This document shows, piece after piece, positions 50,914 through 58,436 of a DNA stretch of 64,000 nt. Position 1 is the first letter of the stretch, and the number at the start of each line of letters is the position of its first letter. The DNA is from Rhizobium sp. NLR16a (GTDB lineage: Bacteria; Pseudomonadota; Alphaproteobacteria; Rhizobiales; Rhizobiaceae): contig NZ_CP072866.1 in assembly GCF_017948245.1 (NCBI RefSeq), forward strand, positions 62,001 to 126,000. The letters run 5' to 3'. The notes under the pieces are model-generated. The model worked only from the letters and a program-made list of their open reading frames with translations, had not been told where the DNA came from and did not search any database. The position numbers and the translations under genes were made by a program.

Positions 50914-51345
50914 ATGGAGCCCGAAAAAGAAGTTCCCACCAATTATCAGGTAACGACGAACCCTGCCCTCACGGGACTTTTGGGACGCTGCCCGCGGTGC
51001 CAGCGGGGTCATCTGTTTTCCGGATATCTTACGCTCGCCCGAGGCTGCGAAGTCTGCGGCCTGGATTATTCATTCGCCGATCCGGCGGATGGGCCGGCCT
51101 TCTTCGCGATGTCGATCGTCGCCGTTCCGGCGCTCGCCTTTGCCCTCTGGTTCCAATTCACGTTCGAGCCGGCGATCTGGGTGCATCTCATCGTCAGCCT
51201 GCCCCTCAGCGTCATCGCCTGCATTCTCATTCTGAGGCCTTTGAAAGGCTGGCTCGTCTGCTCGCAATTCTTTCACAAGGCGGAGGAAGGCAGTATCGAC
51301 AGAGCCTGGCATGCCTCCGAGAAGGAGCGGAGGGAGCGGTCCTGA
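50914..51345 (+). CDS. DUF983 membrane protein
   Basis: This 143-residue protein has an N-terminal CxxC pair (GRCPRCQRGHLFSGYL), a second pair (CEVCGLDYSFADPADGPAFF) and two membrane helices after residue 65. This is the DUF983 pattern. Members occur near cytochrome oxidase genes in some bacteria, but there are none here. Its role is unknown; the cysteines suggest a zinc ribbon. Confidence 0.87.
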   Translation: MEPEKEVPTNYQVTTNPALTGLLGRCPRCQRGHLFSGYLTLARGCEVCGLDYSFADPADGPAFFAMSIVAVPALAFALWFQFTFEPAIWVHLIVSLPLSVIACILILRPLKGWLVCSQFFHKAEEGSIDRAWHASEKERRERS

Positions 51346-51369
51346 GGCGCTCACGCGGCGGCATGCTTT

Positions 51370-52089
51370 TCAGCGGGCGAGATCCTTGCCGATCAGCCGC
51401 CGATATTCTTCTTCGGCAGCGCCGTAAGATCCGTGCGCCTCTTCGATCAATCCCCGCCGGTTGAGGATGACGATCTGGCGGCGCGTGGACCGGATCAGGC
51501 CTTTGCCTTCCAGCAGGTGCAGCGCGACCGTAACGCCGGCGCGGCGCACGCCCAGCATCACCGCCAGAAACTCATGCGTCAGCCAGATGGTCGCGCCGTC
51601 GGTCCTGTCATGGACCATCAGCAGCCAGCGCGCCAGCCGCTCCTCGAGCTTGGCATGGCCGTTGGCGAGCACCGTAGACGTCGTCTGCGCGAGCAGCGCC
51701 TGGACATAGGCGAGAAGTAGGCTGCGTAAGGGACGGCTTTCCTCCATCGCCGCGGAAAGGGTCGATGCCGGCAATTTGAAGCCATGGCCGGTGACTTGCA
51801 TGAACGTCCGGTTAGCGGATTGATTGCCGCCGAGAATGACGGCCGCCCCCGTCATGCCCTCGCGGCCGACGATGCCCACTTCGATATCGCGCCCGCCTGG
51901 AAATCTCGCCACGATCGAGGCGAGCCCTGATTCGAGAATATAGACGTCGCTGACCGGGCTATTCTCCATTTCGAGGATCGTGGGCACCTCAAGGTCGACA
52001 GGCTCCAGATGCGGCAGCAGGAGTTGCTGCTCCTGCGGGCCCATGGCGCGCAAAAGTTCATTCCGAAAAATCAATTGTTGGTCATCCAT
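51370..52089 (-). CDS. Crp/Fnr-family regulator
   Basis: This 239-residue protein has the cNMP-like barrel (VPTILEMENSPVSDVYILES, IEVGIVGREGMTGAAVIL) and an HTH near 168-190 (THEFLAVMLGVRRAGVTVAL). It shares EERLARWLLMVHDRTDG and the ending YGAAEEEYRRLIG with the paralogues at 47.9 and 53.6 kb. There is no iron-sulfur cysteine motif. The ATG at 52089 is chosen over the longer frame to 52143. Confidence 0.91.
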   Translation of the reverse strand: MDDQQLIFRNELLRAMGPQEQQLLLPHLEPVDLEVPTILEMENSPVSDVYILESGLASIVARFPGGRDIEVGIVGREGMTGAAVILGGNQSANRTFMQVTGHGFKLPASTLSAAMEESRPLRSLLLAYVQALLAQTTSTVLANGHAKLEERLARWLLMVHDRTDGATIWLTHEFLAVMLGVRRAGVTVALHLLEGKGLIRSTRRQIVILNRRGLIEEAHGSYGAAEEEYRRLIGKDLAR

Positions 52090-52202
52090 GTCCGTCCGCG
52101 CATCGGTGTTATTCCGACCCTTGCTGCGGGCGAACCTAACCATCTCGAATCATTGAGCAATACATTGTGCAATAGCGTACAGAATCGGAGGTCTGCGCAG
52201 GA

Positions 52203-53204
52203 TCAGCCACTATTCGCGCCAAGGCGCCTCTGCGATATCCAGGCTCTGACAAGGCTGTTCGCTCGGGCCGCCAGCCTAGTCGGCAATCGGTTGAAGCCGT
52301 GCGGGGCCTCCGGGAAGATGACGCAGTCGGCATTGCCGCTTTGGCTCTGCCATCGCTCATACATCGAGATGCTGTCGTCGAGGATCGGATCGAGCGCTCC
52401 GGCGACCAGCAGGGCGGGGGGCAGGCCAGAGAGATCGGCAAACAACGGACCCTTCGCCTCGCGCCCGGAAAGGCTTGGCGTCAGTCGCTGCAAATTGCGC
52501 AGCGCCGATGGCCCATCGATCACCAGGCTTCTGCCGGTCGAGAGCCGCAGACTTTGCGACCCGCCGAGATCGAAAGCACCGCACATGGAAACAAATCCGA
52601 CAACCCTCTCCGCCTTGCCGCGCTCGCGAAGGTGAAGAAGCGCCTCCGCGGCGAGATGCGCGCCCGAGGATTCGCCACCCACGATAATCCGCTCGACCTC
52701 AAACTCGGCGAGATGATCGACGAGCCATTCGATCGCGACCTTGCTGTCCTGAAGAGAGAGGTCCAGCCGGTCGTCGGCGGCGTTATGAAAATCGACGCCG
52801 GCCACCAGTATTCGACAGTCTCTGGCGATTGGGCGGGTGATGCGGTCGTCAAGCCGGGCGTTGCCCATCACCCAGGCGCCGCCGTGGAAATGGACATAGA
52901 GGCCGCGCGGGGCTCCGTTCGGAAGCATCAACCTCAAGCCGATCCGTCTGCCGTCGGCTGTGACAATGCGGGTGACAACGTGCCTGCGGCGCAGCAGCCT
53001 GTCTGGAGCCAGCAGTTGCGCGACGCGAATTGAGGTCTGCACGATTTTGGCGTTCCAGCGCCTATCGGTATGATAGCTGGGAAGGAAGCGCAGCAAGGCA
53101 TTGAGCCTGCGGGCGGCGCCGATCTCGCGGGAAGTGAACGGCGCCGGCCGCAGGCCCGATGCTGTTCGAGGGGTCATGTCCGTCACTTCGCTATCAGGCT
53201 TCAT
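52203..53204 (-). CDS. Alpha/beta hydrolase of the hormone-sensitive lipase family
   Basis: This protein of about 333 residues has the HSL-family oxyanion motif HFHGGAWVMG and the nucleophile Ser in GGESSGAHLA. The Asp lies in LLVAGALDPILDD and the His in APHGFNRLP. Such enzymes hydrolyse short-chain esters. The ATG at 53204 is the best start; the longer frame begins with a TTG at 53213. An EcfG-type promoter lies about 110 bp upstream, so it may be stress-induced. Confidence 0.88.
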   Translation of the reverse strand: MKPDSEVTDMTPRTASGLRPAPFTSREIGAARRLNALLRFLPSYHTDRRWNAKIVQTSIRVAQLLAPDRLLRRRHVVTRIVTADGRRIGLRLMLPNGAPRGLYVHFHGGAWVMGNARLDDRITRPIARDCRILVAGVDFHNAADDRLDLSLQDSKVAIEWLVDHLAEFEVERIIVGGESSGAHLAAEALLHLRERGKAERVVGFVSMCGAFDLGGSQSLRLSTGRSLVIDGPSALRNLQRLTPSLSGREAKGPLFADLSGLPPALLVAGALDPILDDSISMYERWQSQSGNADCVIFPEAPHGFNRLPTRLAARANSLVRAWISQRRLGANSG

Positions 53205-53310
53205 CGGCAGCAAAGGCAGGCGTCGCGGCCAGGAAGAGAAGGGAAAGGTTGAGCATCAGCCGCATCATTGTTCTCCGTGTTTATTCGGTTGAAGCAGGCG
53301 ATTGCGCCCG

Positions 53311-53335
53311 AACGACCGGACCGAGAGTCGGTTCC
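53311..53335 (-). promoter_or_regulatory. EcfG-type promoter candidate for the HSL-family hydrolase
   Basis: Read on the minus strand, GGAAC (53335-53331) is followed after 16 bases by CGTT (53314-53311), an exact fit to the GGAAC-N16-CGTT form. It is about 107 bp upstream of the hydrolase start. Confidence 0.55.
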
Positions 53336-53466
53336 CGAAACGAGGACAGATTTGAGCTGCATACGCGCGCGAACCAGGGGAAGTTGAAGCGGATTGACAA
53401 CAATCCGGAGATCGAGGCCGGCCGGCAAGTCCGGCAACATTCCTTTCGTCGATTCCGCGCAAATCC

Positions 53467-53491
53467 GGAACCAAGAGCGGGCTGGTGAGTT
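53467..53491 (+). promoter_or_regulatory. EcfG-type promoter candidate for the Crp-like gene
   Basis: GGAAC at 53467-53471 and GTT at 53489-53491 are 17 bases apart, 84 bp before the TTG start of the Crp-like gene. The base before GTT is A. It is back to back with the minus-strand site at 53311-53335. Confidence 0.45.
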
Positions 53492-53575
53492 GTGTGGGAG
53501 AGCCGCCTAGCGAGTCAGTATTTCGCACCTGAAACCATCAGACTGCGCCCAACCCACACTTCCGGAGGGCGAGCA

Positions 53576-54331
53576 TTGGCAGCAACGACACCGACCAGGG
53601 AAAACCGGTTATTCGCCCTCTTGCCTCAGGAGGAGCTTTCAGCTGTCGTTGCTGATCTGGAACCCTGCGACACCCCTCGCGGCTTTCTCATGGCTAAAGC
53701 AGGCGCAACGATCGACTATGCTTATTTCCCGTGCTCGGGCGTAGGTTCGATCATCAATGTTTCGCCGGAGGGAAACCGCGTCGAGGCCGGATTGTTCGGC
53801 CGTGACGGGTTTGCACCCACGGCGGCAGCGATAGACGGAGGAATCAGCGTCACCGAGGTCGCCGTCCAGGTGCCGGGTTTTGCCTACCGGCTGCGGCAGG
53901 ACAAGCTTGTGGATCTGATGAAAACGCAGCCGGTGTTTACCAGCCTGCTGCACAAGAGCACGCACATCCTTGCGACCCAGGCCGGGTTCACAGCGCTTTC
54001 TAATGCGATCCACGGGATCGATGAGCGGCTGGCTCGCTGGATCTTGATGTGCCACGACCGCATTGACGGCGACAAGCTCGCGCTCACCCATGAGTTCATC
54101 GCTCTGATGCTGGCAGTCAGACGGCCGAGCGTCACCACGGCGCTCCATCTGCTCGAGGGCAACCATTTCATCCGCTCGGTCCGCGGCCTGGTCATTGTCA
54201 GAGATCGCGTTGGCTTGGAGGAATTTGCCGCCGACGCCTACGGCAGGGCGGAGGAGGAATATGAGCGGTTGATTGGACCTCTCAGAAAATCGAAGCGACA
54301 GACTTTTGTAGGGTCATCGCACGCTGGTTGA
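53576..54331 (+). CDS. Crp/Fnr-family regulator, probable TTG start
   Basis: This protein of 251 residues is the fourth Crp-like paralogue. The TTG at 53576 is chosen because GGAGG lies eight bases upstream; the longer GTG frame from 53492 begins inside the predicted promoter region. The sensor barrel (YAYFPCSGVGSIINVS, VEAGLFGRDGFAPT) and HTH (THEFIALMLAVRRPSVTTAL) are intact, followed by YGRAEEEYERLIG. It shares DERLARWILMCHDRIDG with the other paralogues. Confidence 0.88.
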   Translation: MAATTPTRENRLFALLPQEELSAVVADLEPCDTPRGFLMAKAGATIDYAYFPCSGVGSIINVSPEGNRVEAGLFGRDGFAPTAAAIDGGISVTEVAVQVPGFAYRLRQDKLVDLMKTQPVFTSLLHKSTHILATQAGFTALSNAIHGIDERLARWILMCHDRIDGDKLALTHEFIALMLAVRRPSVTTALHLLEGNHFIRSVRGLVIVRDRVGLEEFAADAYGRAEEEYERLIGPLRKSKRQTFVGSSHAG

Positions 54332-54513
54332 AACAGCGCCAGCCAAATCCGGTACACCGTTCTTCTCCACGACCCCGGAAATTCGCCCCGCGACCGCCCA
54401 ATGGGGATCGGCTCGACCCACTCGCACGATGCTTTCAGCTGCGCGTCTCAATGCGTTACAGCTTCACGTGCATGTGCTATAGAGCTGTATTGCAAAAATC
54501 CTTGGTTTTAACT

Positions 54514-54538
54514 GTAACCGATTGTCTGCTTTTACGAA
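54514..54538 (+). promoter_or_regulatory. SigF/ECF-type promoter of the sigma/NrsF operon
   Basis: GTAACC at 54514-54519 and CGAA at 54535-54538 are separated by 15 bases. This is close to the GTAACC-N16-CGAA form known for the SigF/NrsF system of Caulobacter. It lies just before the sigma gene, so the sigma factor probably drives its own operon. It also rules out translation from the TTG at 54522. Confidence 0.6.
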
Positions 54539-54554
54539 TGAGCTCTTTGACAGC

Positions 54555-55103
54555 ATGACGACCGCCCATTCGGAAGAAGCCCTGAAAGCATTGATGCTTC
54601 TGTCCCTCGACGGGGACGAGGCTGCCTATCGGCGTTTGTTGACGGTTTTGCGCGTGCTGCTTGTCGGCTATTACAGCCGCAGGATGGCTGCGGCAACGAG
54701 GGCGGACATGGAAGATCTGGTCCAGGAGACGTTGCTGGCACTGCATTCCCGGCGATCCACCTATGACCGGACGAGACCTTTTACTGCCTGGTTTTTCTCG
54801 ATCGCCCGCTACAAGCTGATCGACCATCATCGCGGCCGCGGCGGACGCAGGCTGGCGGAGACCGAGCTTGATGACGAGATCGAAAGCGACTTCAGCGAGG
54901 ATAGGCTGACTGCCCGCATGGATGTCGAGCGGTTGCTCGACGGCTTGCCGCCGAGACAGCAGGAACTGATCCGCCAGGTGAAGCTCGAGGGCGGCTCGGT
55001 CGCCGACGCCGCAAACCGCACCGGCCAGTCCGAATCGGCGGTGAAAGTCAGCATCCATCGGGCGCTCAAGGCGCTCGGAGAGAGATTGCGAGGCACATCG
55101 TGA
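54555..55103 (+). CDS. ECF sigma factor (SigF-like, paired with NrsF)
   Basis: This protein of 182 residues has region 2 (MEDLVQETLLALHSRRSTYD, then FTAWFFSIARYKLIDHHR) and region 4 (LPPRQQELIRQVKLEGGSVA, then QSESAVKVSIHRALKAL). Both match ECF sigma factors that are held by the NrsF membrane anti-sigma. The next gene, overlapping by four bases, encodes such an anti-sigma. The start at 54555 follows the predicted transcription start. In Caulobacter this system responds to metal and oxidative stress; the trigger here is unknown. Confidence 0.92.
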   Translation: MTTAHSEEALKALMLLSLDGDEAAYRRLLTVLRVLLVGYYSRRMAAATRADMEDLVQETLLALHSRRSTYDRTRPFTAWFFSIARYKLIDHHRGRGGRRLAETELDDEIESDFSEDRLTARMDVERLLDGLPPRQQELIRQVKLEGGSVADAANRTGQSESAVKVSIHRALKALGERLRGTS

Positions 55104-55744
55104 CAAAGACGGACGATATCATCGAACGATTGGCAAGCGACCTGGAGCCGGTGCCGCGCAACGCGCTAGGGCGCCGCTTTGCACTCGGCATAGCGCCCGC
55201 CCTCGCATTTTCCCTGCTGCTGATGCTGATCATTCTCGGCCCCCGGGTCGATATGCCCGACGTATTGAGGCTGCCGGTCTTCTGGATCAAGTCGGCCTAT
55301 AACGCGCTGATTGCGGCGGCCGCCTTTGCAGCCGTTTTTCGGCTTTCCCGCCCCGACGGTTCGGAAGGTCGCTTTTTCGGTCTGCTTGCCGTGATTTTCG
55401 CTGCCATGACGGCCGTCGCGGCCACCCAGCTCCTGATGGCACCGAGCGAGAACTATCGATTGCTGATCGTCGGGTCCTCGGCGCTGCATTGCCCGCTGCT
55501 CATCGCAGGCTTTGCGATCCCGGTCTATGCCGGCACGGTCTGGGCACTGCGCCGCGCGGCGCCTGTCGATCTGCGGCTGACCGGCTTCGTCGCCGGCATT
55601 GCCGCGGGAGCAGCCGGAGCCTGGGTCTATTCCTGGTTCTGCACCGAAAACGGCATGCCTTTCGTGTTGATCTGGTATACGCTCGGCATCCTGCTCATCG
55701 GCGCTGTCGGCGCCGTCACCGGACCCCGCCTGCTCCGCTGGTGA
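55100..55744 (+). CDS. nrsF: NrsF-family (DUF1109) anti-sigma factor
   Basis: This 214-residue protein has six membrane helices. The N-terminus (TKTDDIIERLASDLEPVPRN) is the cytosolic part that would bind sigma. LRLPVFWIKSAYNALIAAAA and ALHCPLLIAGFAIPV are typical of NrsF/DUF1109 proteins, including a conserved Cys in HCPL thought to take part in sensing. It overlaps the sigma gene by four bases, so the two are made together. Confidence 0.9.
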   Translation: MTKTDDIIERLASDLEPVPRNALGRRFALGIAPALAFSLLLMLIILGPRVDMPDVLRLPVFWIKSAYNALIAAAAFAAVFRLSRPDGSEGRFFGLLAVIFAAMTAVAATQLLMAPSENYRLLIVGSSALHCPLLIAGFAIPVYAGTVWALRRAAPVDLRLTGFVAGIAAGAAGAWVYSWFCTENGMPFVLIWYTLGILLIGAVGAVTGPRLLRW

Positions 55745-55765
55745 CCCCTCTCGATTTCTTGATCT

Positions 55766-55790
55766 GGAACATTCCGGGTTTCCCTTGGTT
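55766..55790 (+). promoter_or_regulatory. EcfG-type promoter candidate
   Basis: GGAAC at 55766-55770 and GTT at 55788-55790 are 17 bases apart and 20 bp before the small membrane protein start at 55811. The base before GTT is G. It would give the two small genes their own stress-controlled start. Confidence 0.4.
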
Positions 55791-55810
55791 CGAGGACCGA
55801 AGGAGAGAAG

Positions 55811-55963
55811 ATGAGCCAGGAATCGGACCGTCGCGCTTTCATGATCTATTTGGGAGCCATTCTCTTGGTCGGGCTCGTGATCGTGTTCGGCGCTACGCTC
55901 TCGTGGAACTCGATCAGCATAAGCGGTCAGCCCACGCAATCTTCAACGGAAGCCAATCCTTGA
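55811..55963 (+). CDS. Small single-helix membrane protein
   Basis: This 50-residue protein (MSQESDRRAFMIYLGAILLV...) has one membrane helix near residues 12-32 and a polar tail ending STEANP. AGGAGAGAAG directly before the ATG supports translation. It follows the NrsF gene after 66 bp and overlaps the next small gene by four bases. No family is recognised. Confidence 0.6.
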   Translation: MSQESDRRAFMIYLGAILLVGLVIVFGATLSWNSISISGQPTQSSTEANP

Positions 55964-56133
55964 CGAAGTGGCCGAAAGACGACCCGATCCGCTTGGACCG
56001 GCCGAGCGACGAAGCGCAGCGGGATGCGCTGAAAAGCCTGTGGCTGGTCATTGCTGTGATCGCGACCGTGGTCGCTATCGCCTTTCTGCTCTACGTCTTG
56101 ATCCTCGTTTACGGGGTCATGCAAAGGCTGTGA
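55960..56133 (+). CDS. Small single-helix membrane protein, TTG start
   Basis: This 57-residue protein starts at a TTG that overlaps the preceding stop (TTGA), with GGAAG upstream. It has a charged N-terminal half (TKWPKDDPIRLDRPSDEAQR) and one membrane helix near residues 29-51 (LVIAVIATVVAIAFLLYVLI). The tail is short. The layout suggests it works with the preceding protein, perhaps at the envelope under stress control. A longer upstream frame is a shadow. Confidence 0.55.
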   Translation: MTKWPKDDPIRLDRPSDEAQRDALKSLWLVIAVIATVVAIAFLLYVLILVYGVMQRL

Positions 56134-56174
56134 GCCGGCGCGACCTGAATGTGCCGCGGCCATTGAGGCAGCAT

Positions 56175-57497
56175 CTATTTCTCCCTGCGCCGCGCAATCA
56201 GCTTCAGCCGGATGCCATAGTGATTGAGAGTTCCGGGAAGATTGGCGACGTCTAAAGAGGGATGCAGCAGCACAATCTCGGCGGCCGACAAGAACGTGCC
56301 GACGGCAAGGCTTGCAATCGTCGGTACGAGATTATGTGCCGGGCATATGATAGGCCCGGCACTGAAAGGCACGAGACCGGCGGCAGGCAACGCATCGTTT
56401 TGTCCCCAGATGCTCGGTTCCATCCTATTGGCATAGAGGAGCGCGGGGTCTCGATGGAAGAAGGGGACGAAGATGATGACGCCCGTGCCGCGAGCGATGA
56501 CCCTGTCGCCTGATTGGATATCTTTGGTCAGCTGCCTGAGGATGGCGGGCGTCGTCGGCCAGAGACGCAAGACCTCCAGCAGACAACTGCGTGTGAAGGG
56601 CCGATCGAGATCCCCGCCGATGGCCTCTTCCACGGCTTTGCCCCAGTAGCTCACATGGCAGGCCAGCAAGGCGAGCGTCCTCATAACGGCAATTCCGGCT
56701 GCATCAAAGGCGAACAGCCATTGGGCCACCTGGTTTTCCGGAGCAAGCTCATCGCCTCTGGGAAACCGATTGACAAGACTGTGCTTCTCCGGCTCTCGAA
56801 GATAGCGGCCGACCTGGTCGTGAAACCGAGCAAGCTTGCGCTGATCGACCGGGGCGGCAAATGCCCAGTTCGCCCGGCCTCGAAGTTCGTTCAAGGTCTC
56901 GGTCAATGTGACGTCGTTGCGCGCTCGCTCGCCGAGGACAATTCGCCGGACGATCCGGAACCAGGCCTGAGAAAAGGCCGGCCAGTCGAGCTCACGGGGT
57001 AAGTTCAGGACCTGCAGGAATTCTTCGTCGACGATATTTTTGAAATGCATCATATATGGATGCAGCCGGTCTGCCGCTGCCAAAGCGTGCTCATGGGCAG
57101 GCCGAAGCTCGGCGCGCCGAGAGTCCGATGAGATAAGGACGTTTCTCGGCTCGAAGTGAACAAGGGCGGCATGCTTTTCCGTCGTCGCCGCGGCAAAGGG
57201 TTCGGGCGAGGATTGAAGCACCGCGGCGACATCGGCCGGATCGAGGATCAGCAGCTGTGGTCGCAATGGGATGGGCAGCAGAAGAGGAGCCGGCCCGTAT
57301 TTGTTTCTCAGCCGCTGCATCTGTTCCACGGCGGTTCTGTCGAAGCCTTGCCGCTCCGCCAGACGCTCCATTGTCGGGCGGCGAATGATGATGCCCTTGG
57401 CAACCGTTGGGGCCACGACCGCCGTCAATACGCGGAGCGTATCGAGCCACCCGGCGCGATTAACTCTGAGAAAGATGGCGTGGCTTCGCGCGTTCAT
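56175..57497 (-). CDS. Cytochrome P450, atypical active site
   Basis: This 440-residue protein is a P450: the K-helix ExxR is Glu308 to Arg311 (LLEVLRLW), a PxxF-like region follows, and the heme loop FSAGPIICPAHNL contains the ligand Cys385. Two features are unusual. The residue after the cysteine plus one is Ala-His with Pro386 where most have Gly, and the I-helix (DAAGIAVMRT, 265-274) lacks the acid-threonine pair used for oxygen activation. No signal peptide, and no ferredoxin or reductase gene nearby. It converges on the small-protein genes. Confidence 0.87.
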   Translation of the reverse strand: MNARSHAIFLRVNRAGWLDTLRVLTAVVAPTVAKGIIIRRPTMERLAERQGFDRTAVEQMQRLRNKYGPAPLLLPIPLRPQLLILDPADVAAVLQSSPEPFAAATTEKHAALVHFEPRNVLISSDSRRAELRPAHEHALAAADRLHPYMMHFKNIVDEEFLQVLNLPRELDWPAFSQAWFRIVRRIVLGERARNDVTLTETLNELRGRANWAFAAPVDQRKLARFHDQVGRYLREPEKHSLVNRFPRGDELAPENQVAQWLFAFDAAGIAVMRTLALLACHVSYWGKAVEEAIGGDLDRPFTRSCLLEVLRLWPTTPAILRQLTKDIQSGDRVIARGTGVIIFVPFFHRDPALLYANRMEPSIWGQNDALPAAGLVPFSAGPIICPAHNLVPTIASLAVGTFLSAAEIVLLHPSLDVANLPGTLNHYGIRLKLIARRREK

Positions 57498-57622
57498 GAC
57501 TCTTCAGCCTGGCCCGGCGGTTGGCCCATATCGATTCGATCTGCCGATCCTATCGATTTGGTTTGGACCCAGGACCACGACCGTTTGTTCCGCTCAAGGC
57601 GAAGCGGACCGGCGCAAGCCGC

Positions 57623-58150
57623 TCAATCGACGAGATGGTTTCCGAGCATCGCAATCAGGCACTCGCGGGCGCGGCTCACCCGGCTTTTCAACGTGCCGAT
57701 CCGGCACCCGCACATTTTGGCGGCGTCTTCATAGCTCGTTCCGGCAGCCACCAATGTCAGAGCCCGGCGCCTGTCGTCGGAAAGACGCGTCAACGCCCGC
57801 TGCAATTCATGTTCCCGCAGTACCCACTCCTGGGTCGGGGCGATCGCCACCTGTTCCATCGCCGCGTCCATTCCGGCCGGCTCGCGCTTCTTCCGGCGAT
57901 AATTGGTGCAAAAGGTGTTTCGCAGAATGGTGAAAAGCCAGGATTTGAGCGAGGTGCCGGGCTGGTAGAGGTGAAGCGAGTTCAGCGCCTTCAGCAGGGT
58001 TTCCTGAACAAGGTCGTCGATGTCATCATCGCTGCGCAGGAACCTTCGGGCAAAGGCGCGCAATGCTGGTGTCAGCTCGACGATCTCCCGCTCGATCGCG
58101 GATTTTTCTTTGCAATGCGATGCGGGGCGTACTGAAGACGAGGAAGCCAT
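57623..58150 (-). CDS. ECF sigma factor resembling EcfG (general stress response)
   Basis: This protein of 175 residues starts at the ATG at 58150 behind AGGAGAGAAAA. Region 2 (DDIDDLVQETLLKALNSLHL, then GTSLKSWLFTILRNTFCTNY) and region 4 (SYEDAAKMCGCRIGTLKSRV) closely resemble EcfG-type sigma factors of Rhizobiales. No NepR or PhyR gene is next to it, so it may be an EcfG paralogue. The frame to 58357 would run through a hairpin and is rejected. It is divergent from the YciF-like gene that carries an EcfG-type promoter. Confidence 0.87.
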   Translation of the reverse strand: MASSSSVRPASHCKEKSAIEREIVELTPALRAFARRFLRSDDDIDDLVQETLLKALNSLHLYQPGTSLKSWLFTILRNTFCTNYRRKKREPAGMDAAMEQVAIAPTQEWVLREHELQRALTRLSDDRRRALTLVAAGTSYEDAAKMCGCRIGTLKSRVSRARECLIAMLGNHLVD

Positions 58151-58340
58151 TTTTCTCTCCTGGGATGAGAAGGAAAGTCGCTGGCTCCCTATTCGTTGCC
58201 GTACGATACCGGACAAAAGTCCCGGCTTGGCCGGCGACTGCTCGCCGGCTCGAGGACGGGAACAACGGCCTCCCGCAATCGTTCGGTGATCGCCGTCCCG
58301 GTACTCTCGATCGGGCGGTCTCTTCCTTGGCCGGACAGAG

Positions 58341-58368
58341 ATGACGCCCCCGCCCAAGGGGGCGTCAT
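58341..58368. other. Strong inverted repeat between the EcfG-like and YciF-like genes
   Basis: ATGACGCCCCC and GGGGGCGTCAT are perfect 11-bp arms around a 6-base loop, followed by ATATTTCC. It lies upstream of the EcfG-type promoter at 58379. It could be the terminator of an unannotated plus-strand RNA starting after about 58160, or a protein site. I cannot decide. Confidence 0.5.
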
Positions 58369-58378
58369 ATTTCCGATC

Positions 58379-58403
58379 GGAACATCCGACCGATGCGAGA
58401 GTT
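58379..58403 (+). promoter_or_regulatory. EcfG-type promoter of the YciF-like gene
   Basis: GGAAC at 58379-58383 and GTT at 58401-58403 are 17 bases apart, 33 bp before the start codon. YciF-like genes are commonly under general stress control in alphaproteobacteria, which supports this site although the base before GTT is A. Confidence 0.55.
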
Positions 58404-58436
58404 GATTGTCGTCACGACACGCCACAGGAGGATTAA

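Noticed and set aside
54522..54554. Upstream TTG start for the ECF sigma gene
   Set aside because: The predicted -10 element (54535-54538) lies downstream of this TTG, so transcription would begin after it.
58151..58357. Extended N-terminus for the EcfG-like sigma factor
   Set aside because: It would start inside a perfect hairpin, and a strong ribosome-binding site precedes the ATG at 58150.
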